Shown: positions 26,460 to 35,649 of the stretch, one piece after another
Position numbering within the stretch: the first letter of the stretch is position 1
Layout of the letters: every line of letters starts with the position of its first letter
Assembly: GCA_964519955.1 (NCBI GenBank)
Contig: CAZFLM010000026.1
Coordinates: forward strand, 1-64,000
DNA length: 64,000 nucleotides
Direction of reading: 5' to 3'
DNA from: CAZFLM01 sp964519955
GTDB lineage: Bacteria; Armatimonadota; Chthonomonadetes; Chthonomonadales; CAJBBX01
Position numbers and translations under genes: made by a program
Notes under the pieces: generated by a model
What the model was told of the DNA's origin: nothing
Seen by the model: the letters and a program-made list of their open reading frames with translations, nothing else
Databases searched by the model: none

Positions 26460-26540
26460 GGTAGGAACTCCTGGCGCTTCTGGCGAATGACAACGCGATG
26501 CGTCATGTTCCGATGGTCTACGACGCGCCAGGTGGCCCGG

Positions 26541-29500
26541 ATGCCCTCCCTCAATCAGTTCCAGATAGTCGTTGCGTCGCCGGGGGACGTGCCCGACGAG
26601 CGCGTCGCGGTCGACACGGTGGTGTCGGAGTTGAACGACACCATTGCCCCGAGGCTTGGCCTGGATCTGCGCGTGCGGAAGTGGGAGACGCACGCCACCC
26701 CTGGCACGCACCCCCTTGGCCCTCAGTTCGTCATCGACCCCGAGCTAAAGGTGGCAGATTGCGACCTGTTCGTCTGCATCTTCTGGTCCCGCCTTGGCAC
26801 CCCGGTGGTCGACGCGCCCTCCGGCACCGCCCACGAGCTGCAGAACGCCTACGAAGCGTGCAACCGCAGCGGCAAGCCGCGCATCTGGTGCTACTTCAAC
26901 GAGGCGCCGTTCACGCCGGACACCGACGAACAACGCGCCCAACTGGCGAGCTTGCACGGGTTCCGTGAGGCCTGGGCCGATCGAATGCTGCGCTGGCCGT
27001 ACGGAGGCGCTGCGGATTTCGAGCGGAAGTTCCGCCGGCACCTGCTACTACACCTGAGCAGCCCGCTTCCGGCGGACCTGGACCGCGTGCGCAACGCCTA
27101 CCTCAATCACATCATCCGCGAATGCTCCACGATCTCCGCGCGCGGCAAGACGCGGAGCCTGTCCGCGTTCGACGTCCCGCTCGATGCTCTCTACGTGTCT
27201 CTCAGCGCCGAACGCACCACCGAGCGCGACCGCGCGCAGGACGAGTGGCAGGACCCGAGCAGGCCCGATCCAGAGGACCGCAACCGAGACGACGAGCCCA
27301 AGGAGCGCGATCGGCGCAAAGAGGTGGTCGTCGAGGAGTGGGACGTACCACGGGCCGTGCGCGAGGCGCCGCGCATGGTCGTGCTGGGCGATCCGGGCTC
27401 CGGCAAGACGACGCTCGCACGCTCCCTCGCGGTGCGGTTCGCACAGGCATGCCTCGATGGGGCAGATTCGGTGCGTGATGCCGAGGGATGCGAGTACGGC
27501 CCGACACGGCTACCCATCTGCGTGCGCGTGGCCGACTACGCGACGGAACGCGAGCGCAAGCCCAACCTGGCCGTACGTACGTTCTTGGGCAGGGCATTCC
27601 CCGACCTGCCGGTACCCAAGAGCGACCTGACACGCCTCTTCGACGCCGCGCTCAACAAGGGCAAGGCGTTCGTGATTCTCGACGGATTCGACGAGATCGC
27701 GCGCCCGAAGGACCGTGCCGGCGTCGCGCGCGCCATTGAGGCGTTCGTCCGGGGTCTTCCCGCCGCGACGCGCGTGCTGGTGACGAGCCGCGTCGATGGG
27801 TACCGTGAGGCGCCCATCGCCATTGGCGAGAAGCCCTTCACGCTGCGCGACTTGAGCCCCGATGAGATCAAGCTGTTCCTCTCACAATGGTGCGCTGCTC
27901 ACGCTCACCGCGATCCGGACGGCGGCTCCGAGGACCAGTGCCGGAAGCGAGCCGACAACGCGTATGCGTCCCTGCAGGCGCAGATCGAGGTTAACGAGGG
28001 CGTGGCGCGCCTGGCGAAGAACCCCTTACTCCTGACGCTGCTGGCAGTGATGCACCAGGAGGAACCTGTGCTTCCGACGCGCCGGATTGAGCTGTACCGC
28101 CGCGCGTCGCAGATGCTCCTGCGCGATTGGCGCGCCTCACAGCCTGCGCCTGTTCCCGAGTGGCTGGAGGACGGTACTGTCGATCGAGTGCTTCCGGCGC
28201 TGGCGTTCGAGATCCACTCCCGCCGATCCGCGGGCCTCATCGCTGAGACGGAGGCGCAGGCGCTCTTGTGCGGACATCCCGATGCCCCTCGGCTGCCCGC
28301 AACCTTCCTCCGCGAACTCGGGCTGCATTCGGGCCTGTTCCTGGAGCGCACGCTCGGCAAGTACGGGTTCCTGCATCTCACATTCGAGGAGTACTACGCT
28401 GCGCAGCACCTCGCCGCCCTTCCCGACCACGGTGCGGACTGGATCGCCAAGCATCGCCACCAGTCGCGCTGGCAGGAGGTCATCCGCCTGACGGTCGCGT
28501 CGCTTGGCGAGCTTGATGCTGCCGCGCTGATCCGCGCAGGCGTCTGGTGCGCCGACGGCGCCGCCGCGACCACCGGCTACGTGCCCTCGGCGTATGAGGA
28601 CATCCTCTACCGCGACTTCTTCCTGGCGGCGCGCTGCATCGGCGACTGCGTTGCGGTCGAGGCGAGCCTGGCGCGCATGGTGGGGGACAGGCTGGCGGAG
28701 ATGAGTATGGGCAGGCGCCGGGCGGCGGTCGCGTGGGGGACTTGCGAGGCGGCACGCCAGTCCATCGCGGCGCTCCGAGCGACCGAGACCGGCGCGTTCG
28801 CGCTGAACGCTCTGTTGGTCGCGCTCAAGGGCCGCGAACCTGCTGTGCGTTACGCTGCCGCGGGGGCGCTCGGCGATGCCGGAGCGGACGCCGCCGATGC
28901 TGAGCGCGCCCTCCTCAGCGGCCTTACGGACACAGCCTGGAGTGTTCGACAGGCTTCGGCGCGTGCGCTGGGGTCGGTAGCGACGGGGTCAGTGCCAGCT
29001 CAGACGGGGTTGTTGGCTGCGCTCACGGACGAGCACAGCGGCGTCCGGTCCGCTGCCGCTGCCGCACTTGGCACCGTCGGGGCCGGGTCACCCGATGCCG
29101 TCCGCGGCCTGCTCGATGCGCTGAAGGACAGGGATGGGACCGTGAGGTGGGCTGCCGGCCATGCGCTTGGGCGTGCCGGTGCGGGCTCCTCCGAAGCGGT
29201 GGGTGGCCTGCTCGATGCGCTGAAGGACGAGGACAGCGGTGTGCGGCTAGGAGCGGCGAGGGCGCTTGGCAATGCTGGGGTGGGCTGCGCTGAAGCCGTG
29301 CGTGATCTGCTGGGTGCGCTGAAGGACGAGGACCGCTTTGTGCGGCTTGTTGCTGCGGACGCGCTCGGTAGTGCCGGTGCGGGCTCCGCTGAAGCCGTGC
29401 GTGGTCTGCTGGGTGCGCTGAAGGACGCGGACCGCGGTGTGCGGCGGGCTGCTGCGGACGCGCTTGGCAGTGCTGGTGCGGGCTCCGCTGAAGCCGTGCG

Positions 29501-30200
29501 CGGTCTGCTGGGTGCGCTGAAGGACGCGGACCGCGCTGTGCGGCTGGCTGCTGCGGACGCGCTTGGTAGTGCTGGCGCGGGCTCCGGCGAAGCCGTTCGC
29601 GGTCTGCTGGATGCGCTGAAGGACGAGGACAGCGGTGTGCGGGCTGCAGCCCCACAGGGGCTGAGCACGGTGGGCGTGGGTTGGCCGGATGCCGTGTCCG
29701 GCCTCGTGCAGGCGTTGACGGACCAAGACAAGAAGGTCAGAAGGGCGTCCGCGGCCGCCCTTGGCCCCACTGTCGTGTGGTCGGCGGATCGGGTATGCGA
29801 CCTCCTTGGGGCGCCGAAGGACGAGGGACCTGCCGCTCGATGGGTTGTCGTACACATGCTCGGAGGGATCGCTGCGGCGGCACCGGAGATCGGTCGCGCT
29901 CTCGTCGGTGCGCTGGCGGACCCAGATGGTAGTGTGCGGTGGGATGCCGCGATGGCGCTGGGTGCGGCTGGCTCGGGCTCGGAGGGGGTCGTGGGCGCGC
30001 TCTTGGGGACGCTGCAGGACGAGGACCCCGGGGTCCGTGCGGCTGGCGCGGCAGCCCTCGCCGACATCGGCATCGCCTCCCAGGAGGCCCTGGACGCCCT
30101 CGCCGCGGCGACCTCGGAGCAGGACTATGCCCTCCGTGACACCGCCTACCACTCCCTCTCCATCCTCGTCCAGCGCATGGAGGACGAGCGCGACGACTAG
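26541..30200 (+). CDS. DUF4062-like / NACHT / HEAT-repeat protein (NLR-like)
   Basis: Residues 1-150 resemble DUF4062 (QIVVASPGDVPDERVAV), a TIR-related N-terminal module of STAND proteins. A NACHT ATPase follows: Walker A GDPGSGKTT at about residues 282-290, Walker B FVILDGFDEIA at about 377-387, and the downstream FLHLTFEEYYAAQ. The C-terminal third (about 765-1219) is a HEAT-repeat superhelix of 33-residue units, several nearly identical. This is the layout of bacterial NLR-like defence proteins: sensor repeats, switch ATPase, effector or adaptor. Start ATG 26541 begins at the domain; an ATG at 26487 is possible. A paralogue lies at 36973. No phage or defence gene is adjacent other than that. 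Confidence 0.8.
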   Translation: MPSLNQFQIVVASPGDVPDERVAVDTVVSELNDTIAPRLGLDLRVRKWETHATPGTHPLGPQFVIDPELKVADCDLFVCIFWSRLGTPVVDAPSGTAHELQNAYEACNRSGKPRIWCYFNEAPFTPDTDEQRAQLASLHGFREAWADRMLRWPYGGAADFERKFRRHLLLHLSSPLPADLDRVRNAYLNHIIRECSTISARGKTRSLSAFDVPLDALYVSLSAERTTERDRAQDEWQDPSRPDPEDRNRDDEPKERDRRKEVVVEEWDVPRAVREAPRMVVLGDPGSGKTTLARSLAVRFAQACLDGADSVRDAEGCEYGPTRLPICVRVADYATERERKPNLAVRTFLGRAFPDLPVPKSDLTRLFDAALNKGKAFVILDGFDEIARPKDRAGVARAIEAFVRGLPAATRVLVTSRVDGYREAPIAIGEKPFTLRDLSPDEIKLFLSQWCAAHAHRDPDGGSEDQCRKRADNAYASLQAQIEVNEGVARLAKNPLLLTLLAVMHQEEPVLPTRRIELYRRASQMLLRDWRASQPAPVPEWLEDGTVDRVLPALAFEIHSRRSAGLIAETEAQALLCGHPDAPRLPATFLRELGLHSGLFLERTLGKYGFLHLTFEEYYAAQHLAALPDHGADWIAKHRHQSRWQEVIRLTVASLGELDAAALIRAGVWCADGAAATTGYVPSAYEDILYRDFFLAARCIGDCVAVEASLARMVGDRLAEMSMGRRRAAVAWGTCEAARQSIAALRATETGAFALNALLVALKGREPAVRYAAAGALGDAGADAADAERALLSGLTDTAWSVRQASARALGSVATGSVPAQTGLLAALTDEHSGVRSAAAAALGTVGAGSPDAVRGLLDALKDRDGTVRWAAGHALGRAGAGSSEAVGGLLDALKDEDSGVRLGAARALGNAGVGCAEAVRDLLGALKDEDRFVRLVAADALGSAGAGSAEAVRGLLGALKDADRGVRRAAADALGSAGAGSAEAVRGLLGALKDADRAVRLAAADALGSAGAGSGEAVRGLLDALKDEDSGVRAAAPQGLSTVGVGWPDAVSGLVQALTDQDKKVRRASAAALGPTVVWSADRVCDLLGAPKDEGPAARWVVVHMLGGIAAAAPEIGRALVGALADPDGSVRWDAAMALGAAGSGSEGVVGALLGTLQDEDPGVRAAGAAALADIGIASQEALDALAAATSEQDYALRDTAYHSLSILVQRMEDERDD
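29194..29690 (+). repeat. 99-bp tandem repeats in the HEAT region
   Basis: Five units of 99 bp (33 codons) with starts near 29196, 29295, 29394, 29493 and 29592. The unit encodes AVRGLLGALKDADRGVRRAA and a DALGSAGAGSAE turn. The units starting at 29394 and 29493 differ at only a few bases, far less than expected from ordinary HEAT divergence, so they are probably recent duplications. Confidence 0.75.
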
Positions 30201-30270
30201 CGCCCGCGAACCAACCGCCTCTCCCACGCCTCTGTAGTGTCAGCACCTGCAGCAACGGGAGGGACCGCCC

Positions 30271-31176
30271 TTGAGCGCCGCCGTCCGCATCGACCACCTG
30301 ACGAAGTACTATGAGCGCAGCGCTGTCGGCATCGAGGAGGTGTGCCTCGAGCTGGGCGCGGGCATCCACGGGCTGCTGGGGCCTAACGGTGCGGGCAAGA
30401 CCACGCTCATGCGCATCCTCGCCACGCTCCTGGAGCCCACCTCCGGCGCCGCGAGCATCGATGGGTACGACGTGCGCCGCAACCGCCGCGAGATCCGCCG
30501 CATCCTCGGCTACCTGCCGCAGCAGTTCGGCCTCTTCCCGCAGATGACGTGCCGCGAGTTCCTCGACTACATCGGCCTGCTCTACGGCATGGGCGGGCGG
30601 GAGCGGGCGGAGCGCATCGAGCGCGTGCTGGAGCAGGTCCACCTCGCCGACGTGGCGGCCAAGCGCATCCACGCGCTCTCCGGCGGCATGAAGCAGCGGC
30701 TGGGGCTGGCCCAGGCGGTGCTGCCCGTCCCGCGCCTGCTCATCGTCGACGAGCCCACCTCCGGCCTCGACCCCGAGGAGCGCATCCGCATCCGCAACCT
30801 GCTGGGCGAGCTGGCCGGCGACCGCGTCGTCATCCTCTCCACCCACATCGTCGGCGACCTCAGCGTCAACGCGACCTCCATGGCGCTCCTCAAGCAGGGC
30901 CGCGTGCAGTTCCACGGCTCGCCCTCCGAGCTGCTCGACGAGGTGCGCGGGCTGGTGTGGGTGGTGCGCGTGGCCGAGGACCGGCTGGCCGATCTGCAGG
31001 CGGCGTGCTCCGTCACCAGCGTCACGCACCGCCCCGAGGGGTTGGAGGCGCGCGTCGTGGCGGAGGACCCGCGCGCGCTGCCCGGCGTCGAGGAGGCGGT
31101 AGAGACCCACCCGGGGCTGGAGGAGGCGTACATCTGGAAGATGGCCACCCGCGACGTGCTGGAGCCCGTGGGGTGA
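30271..31176 (+). CDS. ABC transporter ATP-binding protein
   Basis: A 301-residue ABC ATPase: Walker A GPNGAGKTT at about residues 37-45, Q-loop PQQFGLFPQ, signature LSGGMKQRLGLAQ and Walker B LLIVDEPTSGLDP. The C-terminal 80 residues are the domain common to ABC-2 exporters of the NodI/CcmA/YbhF type. It starts with TTG at 30271, preceded by GGGAGGG. Its TGA overlaps the GTG of the permease gene (GTGA), and another permease follows, so the three genes form one transporter. The substrate is unknown. Confidence 0.9.
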   Translation: MSAAVRIDHLTKYYERSAVGIEEVCLELGAGIHGLLGPNGAGKTTLMRILATLLEPTSGAASIDGYDVRRNRREIRRILGYLPQQFGLFPQMTCREFLDYIGLLYGMGGRERAERIERVLEQVHLADVAAKRIHALSGGMKQRLGLAQAVLPVPRLLIVDEPTSGLDPEERIRIRNLLGELAGDRVVILSTHIVGDLSVNATSMALLKQGRVQFHGSPSELLDEVRGLVWVVRVAEDRLADLQAACSVTSVTHRPEGLEARVVAEDPRALPGVEEAVETHPGLEEAYIWKMATRDVLEPVG

Positions 31177-32519
31177 GCGCGCCCCAGCCCCGCGCGATGG
31201 CGCACACGGGGGCCGGCCTCTGGACGCTCGTCCGCACGGAGTTTCTGCTGAACGTGCGCGGCGCCGGCTGGCTGGTCATGGCCCTCCTCCTCTCCGTGGT
31301 GATGGCCGCGTCCGTCTACCTCTCCCGGCAGTTGTCGCCGTACATGGTTGCCGTGGCGCCGCAGATGGCGGAGCAGACGCGCGGCGTGCTGGAGACGCTG
31401 CTGCTCGCCATGACCCCGCTCGTCGTGGCGGGCGCGGCGCTGCGCGAGCACCGGTTCGGCATGGACGAGCTGATCCAATCGAAGCCGCCATCCAGCCAGG
31501 CGCTCGTCTGGACCAAGTTCGCCGGCATCTACCTCTCCCTGCTGGCGCTGGCCCTCGTGGCGGCGTGCGCGGCGGCGGCCACCTGCGCGGCGATCTACTG
31601 GCCGGATGTGCCACTCGCCGCCCTGCTCCGCGCCGCCGCACGGGTCGCCCTGCCCATGCTCTTCCTGGCGGCGCTTTCCTTCGCGCTGGTCACGGCGACG
31701 GGATCGGCCCTCGTGGCGGGGCTTGTCGTCGCGCTGCACCTGGGCGTCGGGATGGCGGCCTCCGCGTACCTGATGCCCGCCGTGCGCTACACCCTCACGC
31801 CCTACCACGCCTCCTACGCGCTCATCGGCCTGGCGATCGTGGGGCTGGTCGCCGGCACGTGGCTGCGCGGGCGGGACACCGGCGTGCGCGTGCCGGCGTC
31901 GCTCGTGGCCGCGGCCGCCTGCCTCATCGCGGGGCTCGCGTCGAACGCCGTCGCGGCGGGCCGGTGGGGCGGCTATTCGATGGAACCGCCCACGCCGCAG
32001 GTGCGCCCCGCCGAGCGCGGCAAGCCGTCGCCGGACCTCCTCACCGCGCGCTGGACCGGAATGGATGGGCGCCCCGTGTCGCTCGCCGGCAGCGCGGGGA
32101 AGCCGCTCCTCCTGGTCGTCTGGTCGGAGAGCGCCGCCGACTCCGCCTCCGTGGCCGCCTCGGTGGAAGAGGGTTGGCGCGCGGCTGGCCCCGGGCGCGT
32201 CGGCTTCGCCACCGTCTGCCTCTGCGGCGATGCCTACCGCGCGGCCGATCTCGCGGCGGCGGCCGGCCTGCGCGAGCCCGTCATCTTCTGCCCGGCGGGC
32301 GAGGCGGACAACCCCGTGGGCATCGTGGCCGCGCTGGGGATGGCGCAGGCGCCGGGCGCCGCGACCGGGGTGCTGCTCGACGGCGGCAGCAGCCTGGTCA
32401 ATCCCATGGTGCAGGTGCCGATGCACGTGGCATCGAGCGCCCCGCACCGCGAGTGGGCGGCCAGGCTGCGCCAGATGACCACCACCGCCGTGCGGCAGCT
32501 CGCCGAGAGGGGCAACTGA
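31173..32519 (+). CDS. ABC-2-type permease fused to a redoxin-like domain
   Basis: The N-terminal 270 residues hold six hydrophobic segments, with the second half forming a classic ABC-2 permease. From about residue 285 to the end the protein has a thioredoxin/peroxiredoxin-like segment: PSPDLLTARWTGMDG, LLLVVWSESAADSASV and a later VGIVAALGM. The position of the catalytic CxxC reads WSESAADS, so the domain has no redox cysteines and may be a binding or structural module. The GTG at 31173 overlaps the ATPase stop; ATG 31197 is an alternative. This fusion was not familiar to me. Confidence 0.75.
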   Translation: MSAPQPRAMAHTGAGLWTLVRTEFLLNVRGAGWLVMALLLSVVMAASVYLSRQLSPYMVAVAPQMAEQTRGVLETLLLAMTPLVVAGAALREHRFGMDELIQSKPPSSQALVWTKFAGIYLSLLALALVAACAAAATCAAIYWPDVPLAALLRAAARVALPMLFLAALSFALVTATGSALVAGLVVALHLGVGMAASAYLMPAVRYTLTPYHASYALIGLAIVGLVAGTWLRGRDTGVRVPASLVAAAACLIAGLASNAVAAGRWGGYSMEPPTPQVRPAERGKPSPDLLTARWTGMDGRPVSLAGSAGKPLLLVVWSESAADSASVAASVEEGWRAAGPGRVGFATVCLCGDAYRAADLAAAAGLREPVIFCPAGEADNPVGIVAALGMAQAPGAATGVLLDGGSSLVNPMVQVPMHVASSAPHREWAARLRQMTTTAVRQLAERGN

Positions 32520-32520
32520 C

Positions 32521-35484
32521 ATGCGCGACTTCCTCCGCTACCTCCGGCTGACCGCGCGCATCGTCATCGCCGACGAGGGGTGGTACCTGATCGTCCCCGC
32601 CATCATCCTGTTCGTGGCGGTGGGCTGGGTCGCCGCCGTCGCCAACCCGCGCGACTGGGACCCGGGCGCCGCCGTGGCGATGGCCGAGGTGCTGGGCGCG
32701 CTGACCGCCGCGTTCCTCTGCGCGGGCATCCTGGACACCGAGCGCCGCCGCGGGGCCGCCGAGATCGTCTTCAGCAAGCCGCACCCGGCCGCCGCCCTGC
32801 TCGCGGTCCGCCTCTCGCTGATGTTCCTGCTCACGGTGGCGATGATCGCCCTGATGCTCGGCGCCATCCAGCTCGCGGTAGGCCCGGCGATGATCGGCTA
32901 CGCGCTGGCGTGTACGCTGCCGGGCTGCCTCTTCATGGGCCTGCTCGCGGTGACCTCCACGCAGTTCAGCCGCACCGCGCTCGCCGGACTGGCCGGGCCC
33001 CTGGCGCTGTGGTTCTGGATCACCACGCTCGGCATGGCCTACAACCCGCTGCTCGTGCTGCCGGGCGGCGCGCTGGCCCTCTCCTCCGCGGGCGGCGACG
33101 GGAGCCCGTTCAGCCTGGCCGCCAACAAGGCGACGCTGCTCGTGCTGGCGGCCGCGCTCTTCTGGTTCAACACGCGGCGCCTGGTGAGGAGCGGCTCCGG
33201 CGTGGCGCCGGGATCGGGCCGCCGCCCCTTCGTCGGCAGGCTGCGGGCGAGCGTGCTGCCGGCGGCCATCCTGCTGGCCTACTTCTGGAGCGGCATCGCG
33301 AGCCAGCTCGTTCTCATCGGCCAGGGCTCCGAGGCGGCGGCCAGCAGTAACCAGCAGACCGACTACCAGCGCCCGTACGGCGGCCAGGTCAGAGCCGCCG
33401 TGAACCGCCCATACCAGCAGATCATCGCGATGTACGGCCTTCTGCCCATCGGCCCGCTGGTCGGCGCGCAGGGCGTGGCCGTGCTGCACGGCCTGGGCAT
33501 GGGCATCGACGCCACCGCCCCCGACGCCACCGCCCGGAAACGCTCCTGGCTGCAGCAGGCCGCCCGCATGGACCCGGCCAGCGACTGGGGCACGCGCGCC
33601 CGCCTGGAGCTTGCCGCCCTCGACCACGTACCCGCGCCGATGCCGTTCCGCATGATGGCCGAGCCGGCGGCCGACGCGACCCAGAACGAGCCGCAGTGGG
33701 TCACGGCCGTGCTGGTGGACCCCGACCGCTGGTGCGTGATGCAGCGGCCCGCCGGCGCGGACGTGGAGCTGGCCGATGCCGACCTGGCCGCGATCGCCAA
33801 GAGCGCCCCGAGCGCCGGCGTGCGCGCCGAGGCGCTGCTGCACCGCGCCGCCATCGCGCGGGAGCGCTGGAACCCCGCCCAGGAGCAGGGGCTGCTGCTG
33901 GAGGTCGCCACGCGCTACCCGCGCAGCCGGGCGGCGGAGCAGATCGTGCGGGTGCTGGCCGTCCGGGCCGCCTCGCGCGACGAGCTGCTGCAAGCTGCCT
34001 CCCTCACCCGCGCCGCCATGCGAGCCGGCCCGCCGATCCGCTCGCTCTCGCTGGCGACCACGCTGGCGTTGGTGCAGGGCAAGCTCGGCGACGCGGCGGG
34101 CAAGCAGGCGACCCTGCGCCAGGCGATCGAGCTGGGCACGCGCCTCGCCGGGCAGTGCGGCGGCCAGCAGCGGCGGCACATCGAGGAGCTGCTAGACGAG
34201 GCGCGCGGCAAGCCGACGGGCGGCCCGGCAGTGCTCCGCTCCAGCCTGCCCGCGGAGGTGTCCGCTCCGGCGCCAGTCGAGGCGGGCACTTGCGGGGCGC
34301 ACCTACGCGTGATGGCGCTGGGCAGACCGCTGCCGGGCGTCGCGGTGGCGCTCGCGCCGGTGGAGACTGCGTCGCTGTGCCTGGCGGCGGCGCGTCCGAA
34401 GGAGTTCGGCCTCGCCCGGCCCGCGGGGGTGCAGGCTCCGCCCCGGCGCGCTCAGGGCATGTCGGTCGTCTACCACCCGGTCTGGAACTCGGAGGGGCTG
34501 CGGGAGGCCCTGGCAGAGCACCCCGCCCTGCTGGCGACGACGGACGCGGCGGGCGTGGCGCGGTGGTCGGGGCTGCCCGCGGGAACGTACGGGGTGGTGC
34601 TGCACGCGGGCACCTGGCAGCTCCCGGAGCGTGGCGTGGGCCTCGCCGTGCTACCGCCGTCGCAGCCGGCCGTGCTCACCGGGCCTGACGCGGCGCTGCC
34701 GGACGTGCGCATCGAGCGGGCGATCCGGGTGCGCTTCGCCGCGCCGGATGACGGCCCGCCGGCGTTCTCGTGGCAGCCGGTGCCGGGCGCGGCTTCCTAC
34801 CGCGTGGCGCTGACGGCGGACGAGGCCATGGCGGCGCAGCCGGGGATGCTGCTGGACCGCGGCGCGGGCGCGATGGCGCTGGACCCGACGGTGGTGTGGT
34901 GGCGCGACGCCCTGGCGGCCACGTCGGCCCGGCTGGACCCGGCGCGCTTCGTGGGCCCGCCCGGCGACAACCTGGGCGCCGGCACGCGCCCGGGCCTGGG
35001 CTACCGCGTCTGCGTGGAGGCGCTGGATGCCTCCGGCCGCCCGCTGCTCACCTCGGTGGAACTGGCGCCCACCGCCGGGCTGATGCTGGAGGACTGGACC
35101 GCGCTGCGCCCGCCGGCTTCGCCAGGTGGCACCGAGGCCCCCCTCCGCGGCGCGTTCACCCCGGCCCGCGGCATGGCGCCCAGCGCTGGCTCTCGCCTCG
35201 CCACGGGCGCCCCGTTCGACCGCATGGAGCAGTTCAGCAGCCCCTTCCTGGAGTCCATCACCCGCGCCACCCCCGAGGCGGAGGCCCAGGCGGCCCACTC
35301 GCGCGACCTGCTGCGCCAGCGCCAGGCCCGCGCCCGCAGCCTACCGTCGGTCGTCGGCCAGGGCGTGGGGCTGCCCGCGCGGCGGGGGGTGGTTGGCGTC
35401 GCTCCGGCCGACTTGCCGCCCCAACGCACCCGGCCCGCCCCGGCGGCTCCCCACGCTGGGAGGCGGGGCGGGTTGGGGCGGTAG
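32521..35484 (+). CDS. Giant ABC-2-type permease with TPR-like and carboxypeptidase-regulatory-like C-terminus
   Basis: Residues 1-215 contain six hydrophobic helices of an ABC-2 permease, with a further segment at about 240-262. A helical TPR-like region follows (about 330-570: RLELAAL, AALLHRAAIAR, RAAEQIVRVLA). Then come a carboxypeptidase-regulatory-like beta domain (about 590-700, including DAAGVARWSGLPAGTYG) and a fibronectin-like segment (PAFSWQPVPGAASYRVAL). The last 70 residues are Pro/Arg-rich. It starts 1 nt after the stop of the preceding permease, so the two permeases are co-translated. An 987-residue permease is exceptional; the large C-terminus probably faces outside. Confidence 0.7.
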   Translation: MRDFLRYLRLTARIVIADEGWYLIVPAIILFVAVGWVAAVANPRDWDPGAAVAMAEVLGALTAAFLCAGILDTERRRGAAEIVFSKPHPAAALLAVRLSLMFLLTVAMIALMLGAIQLAVGPAMIGYALACTLPGCLFMGLLAVTSTQFSRTALAGLAGPLALWFWITTLGMAYNPLLVLPGGALALSSAGGDGSPFSLAANKATLLVLAAALFWFNTRRLVRSGSGVAPGSGRRPFVGRLRASVLPAAILLAYFWSGIASQLVLIGQGSEAAASSNQQTDYQRPYGGQVRAAVNRPYQQIIAMYGLLPIGPLVGAQGVAVLHGLGMGIDATAPDATARKRSWLQQAARMDPASDWGTRARLELAALDHVPAPMPFRMMAEPAADATQNEPQWVTAVLVDPDRWCVMQRPAGADVELADADLAAIAKSAPSAGVRAEALLHRAAIARERWNPAQEQGLLLEVATRYPRSRAAEQIVRVLAVRAASRDELLQAASLTRAAMRAGPPIRSLSLATTLALVQGKLGDAAGKQATLRQAIELGTRLAGQCGGQQRRHIEELLDEARGKPTGGPAVLRSSLPAEVSAPAPVEAGTCGAHLRVMALGRPLPGVAVALAPVETASLCLAAARPKEFGLARPAGVQAPPRRAQGMSVVYHPVWNSEGLREALAEHPALLATTDAAGVARWSGLPAGTYGVVLHAGTWQLPERGVGLAVLPPSQPAVLTGPDAALPDVRIERAIRVRFAAPDDGPPAFSWQPVPGAASYRVALTADEAMAAQPGMLLDRGAGAMALDPTVVWWRDALAATSARLDPARFVGPPGDNLGAGTRPGLGYRVCVEALDASGRPLLTSVELAPTAGLMLEDWTALRPPASPGGTEAPLRGAFTPARGMAPSAGSRLATGAPFDRMEQFSSPFLESITRATPEAEAQAAHSRDLLRQRQARARSLPSVVGQGVGLPARRGVVGVAPADLPPQRTRPAPAAPHAGRRGGLGR

Positions 35485-35649
35485 GCTGCGCCTCGCTGCG
35501 TCCATCCTGGCCTCGGTGGCACCTAGCGCCTCGGCACCAGCGCGGGGTATTGTGTATGAACCAGAACGGACCGGGGATGGACGGCTTTACGCGGGAGCGG
35601 GTGTGGTGCCCCGCGAACGCGACCGAGGTCACAACAGGAGATAGCGGCG

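Noticed and set aside
29194..29690. CRISPR-like regular repeats
   Set aside because: The 99-bp repeats are in frame, code for HEAT units and have no unique spacers.
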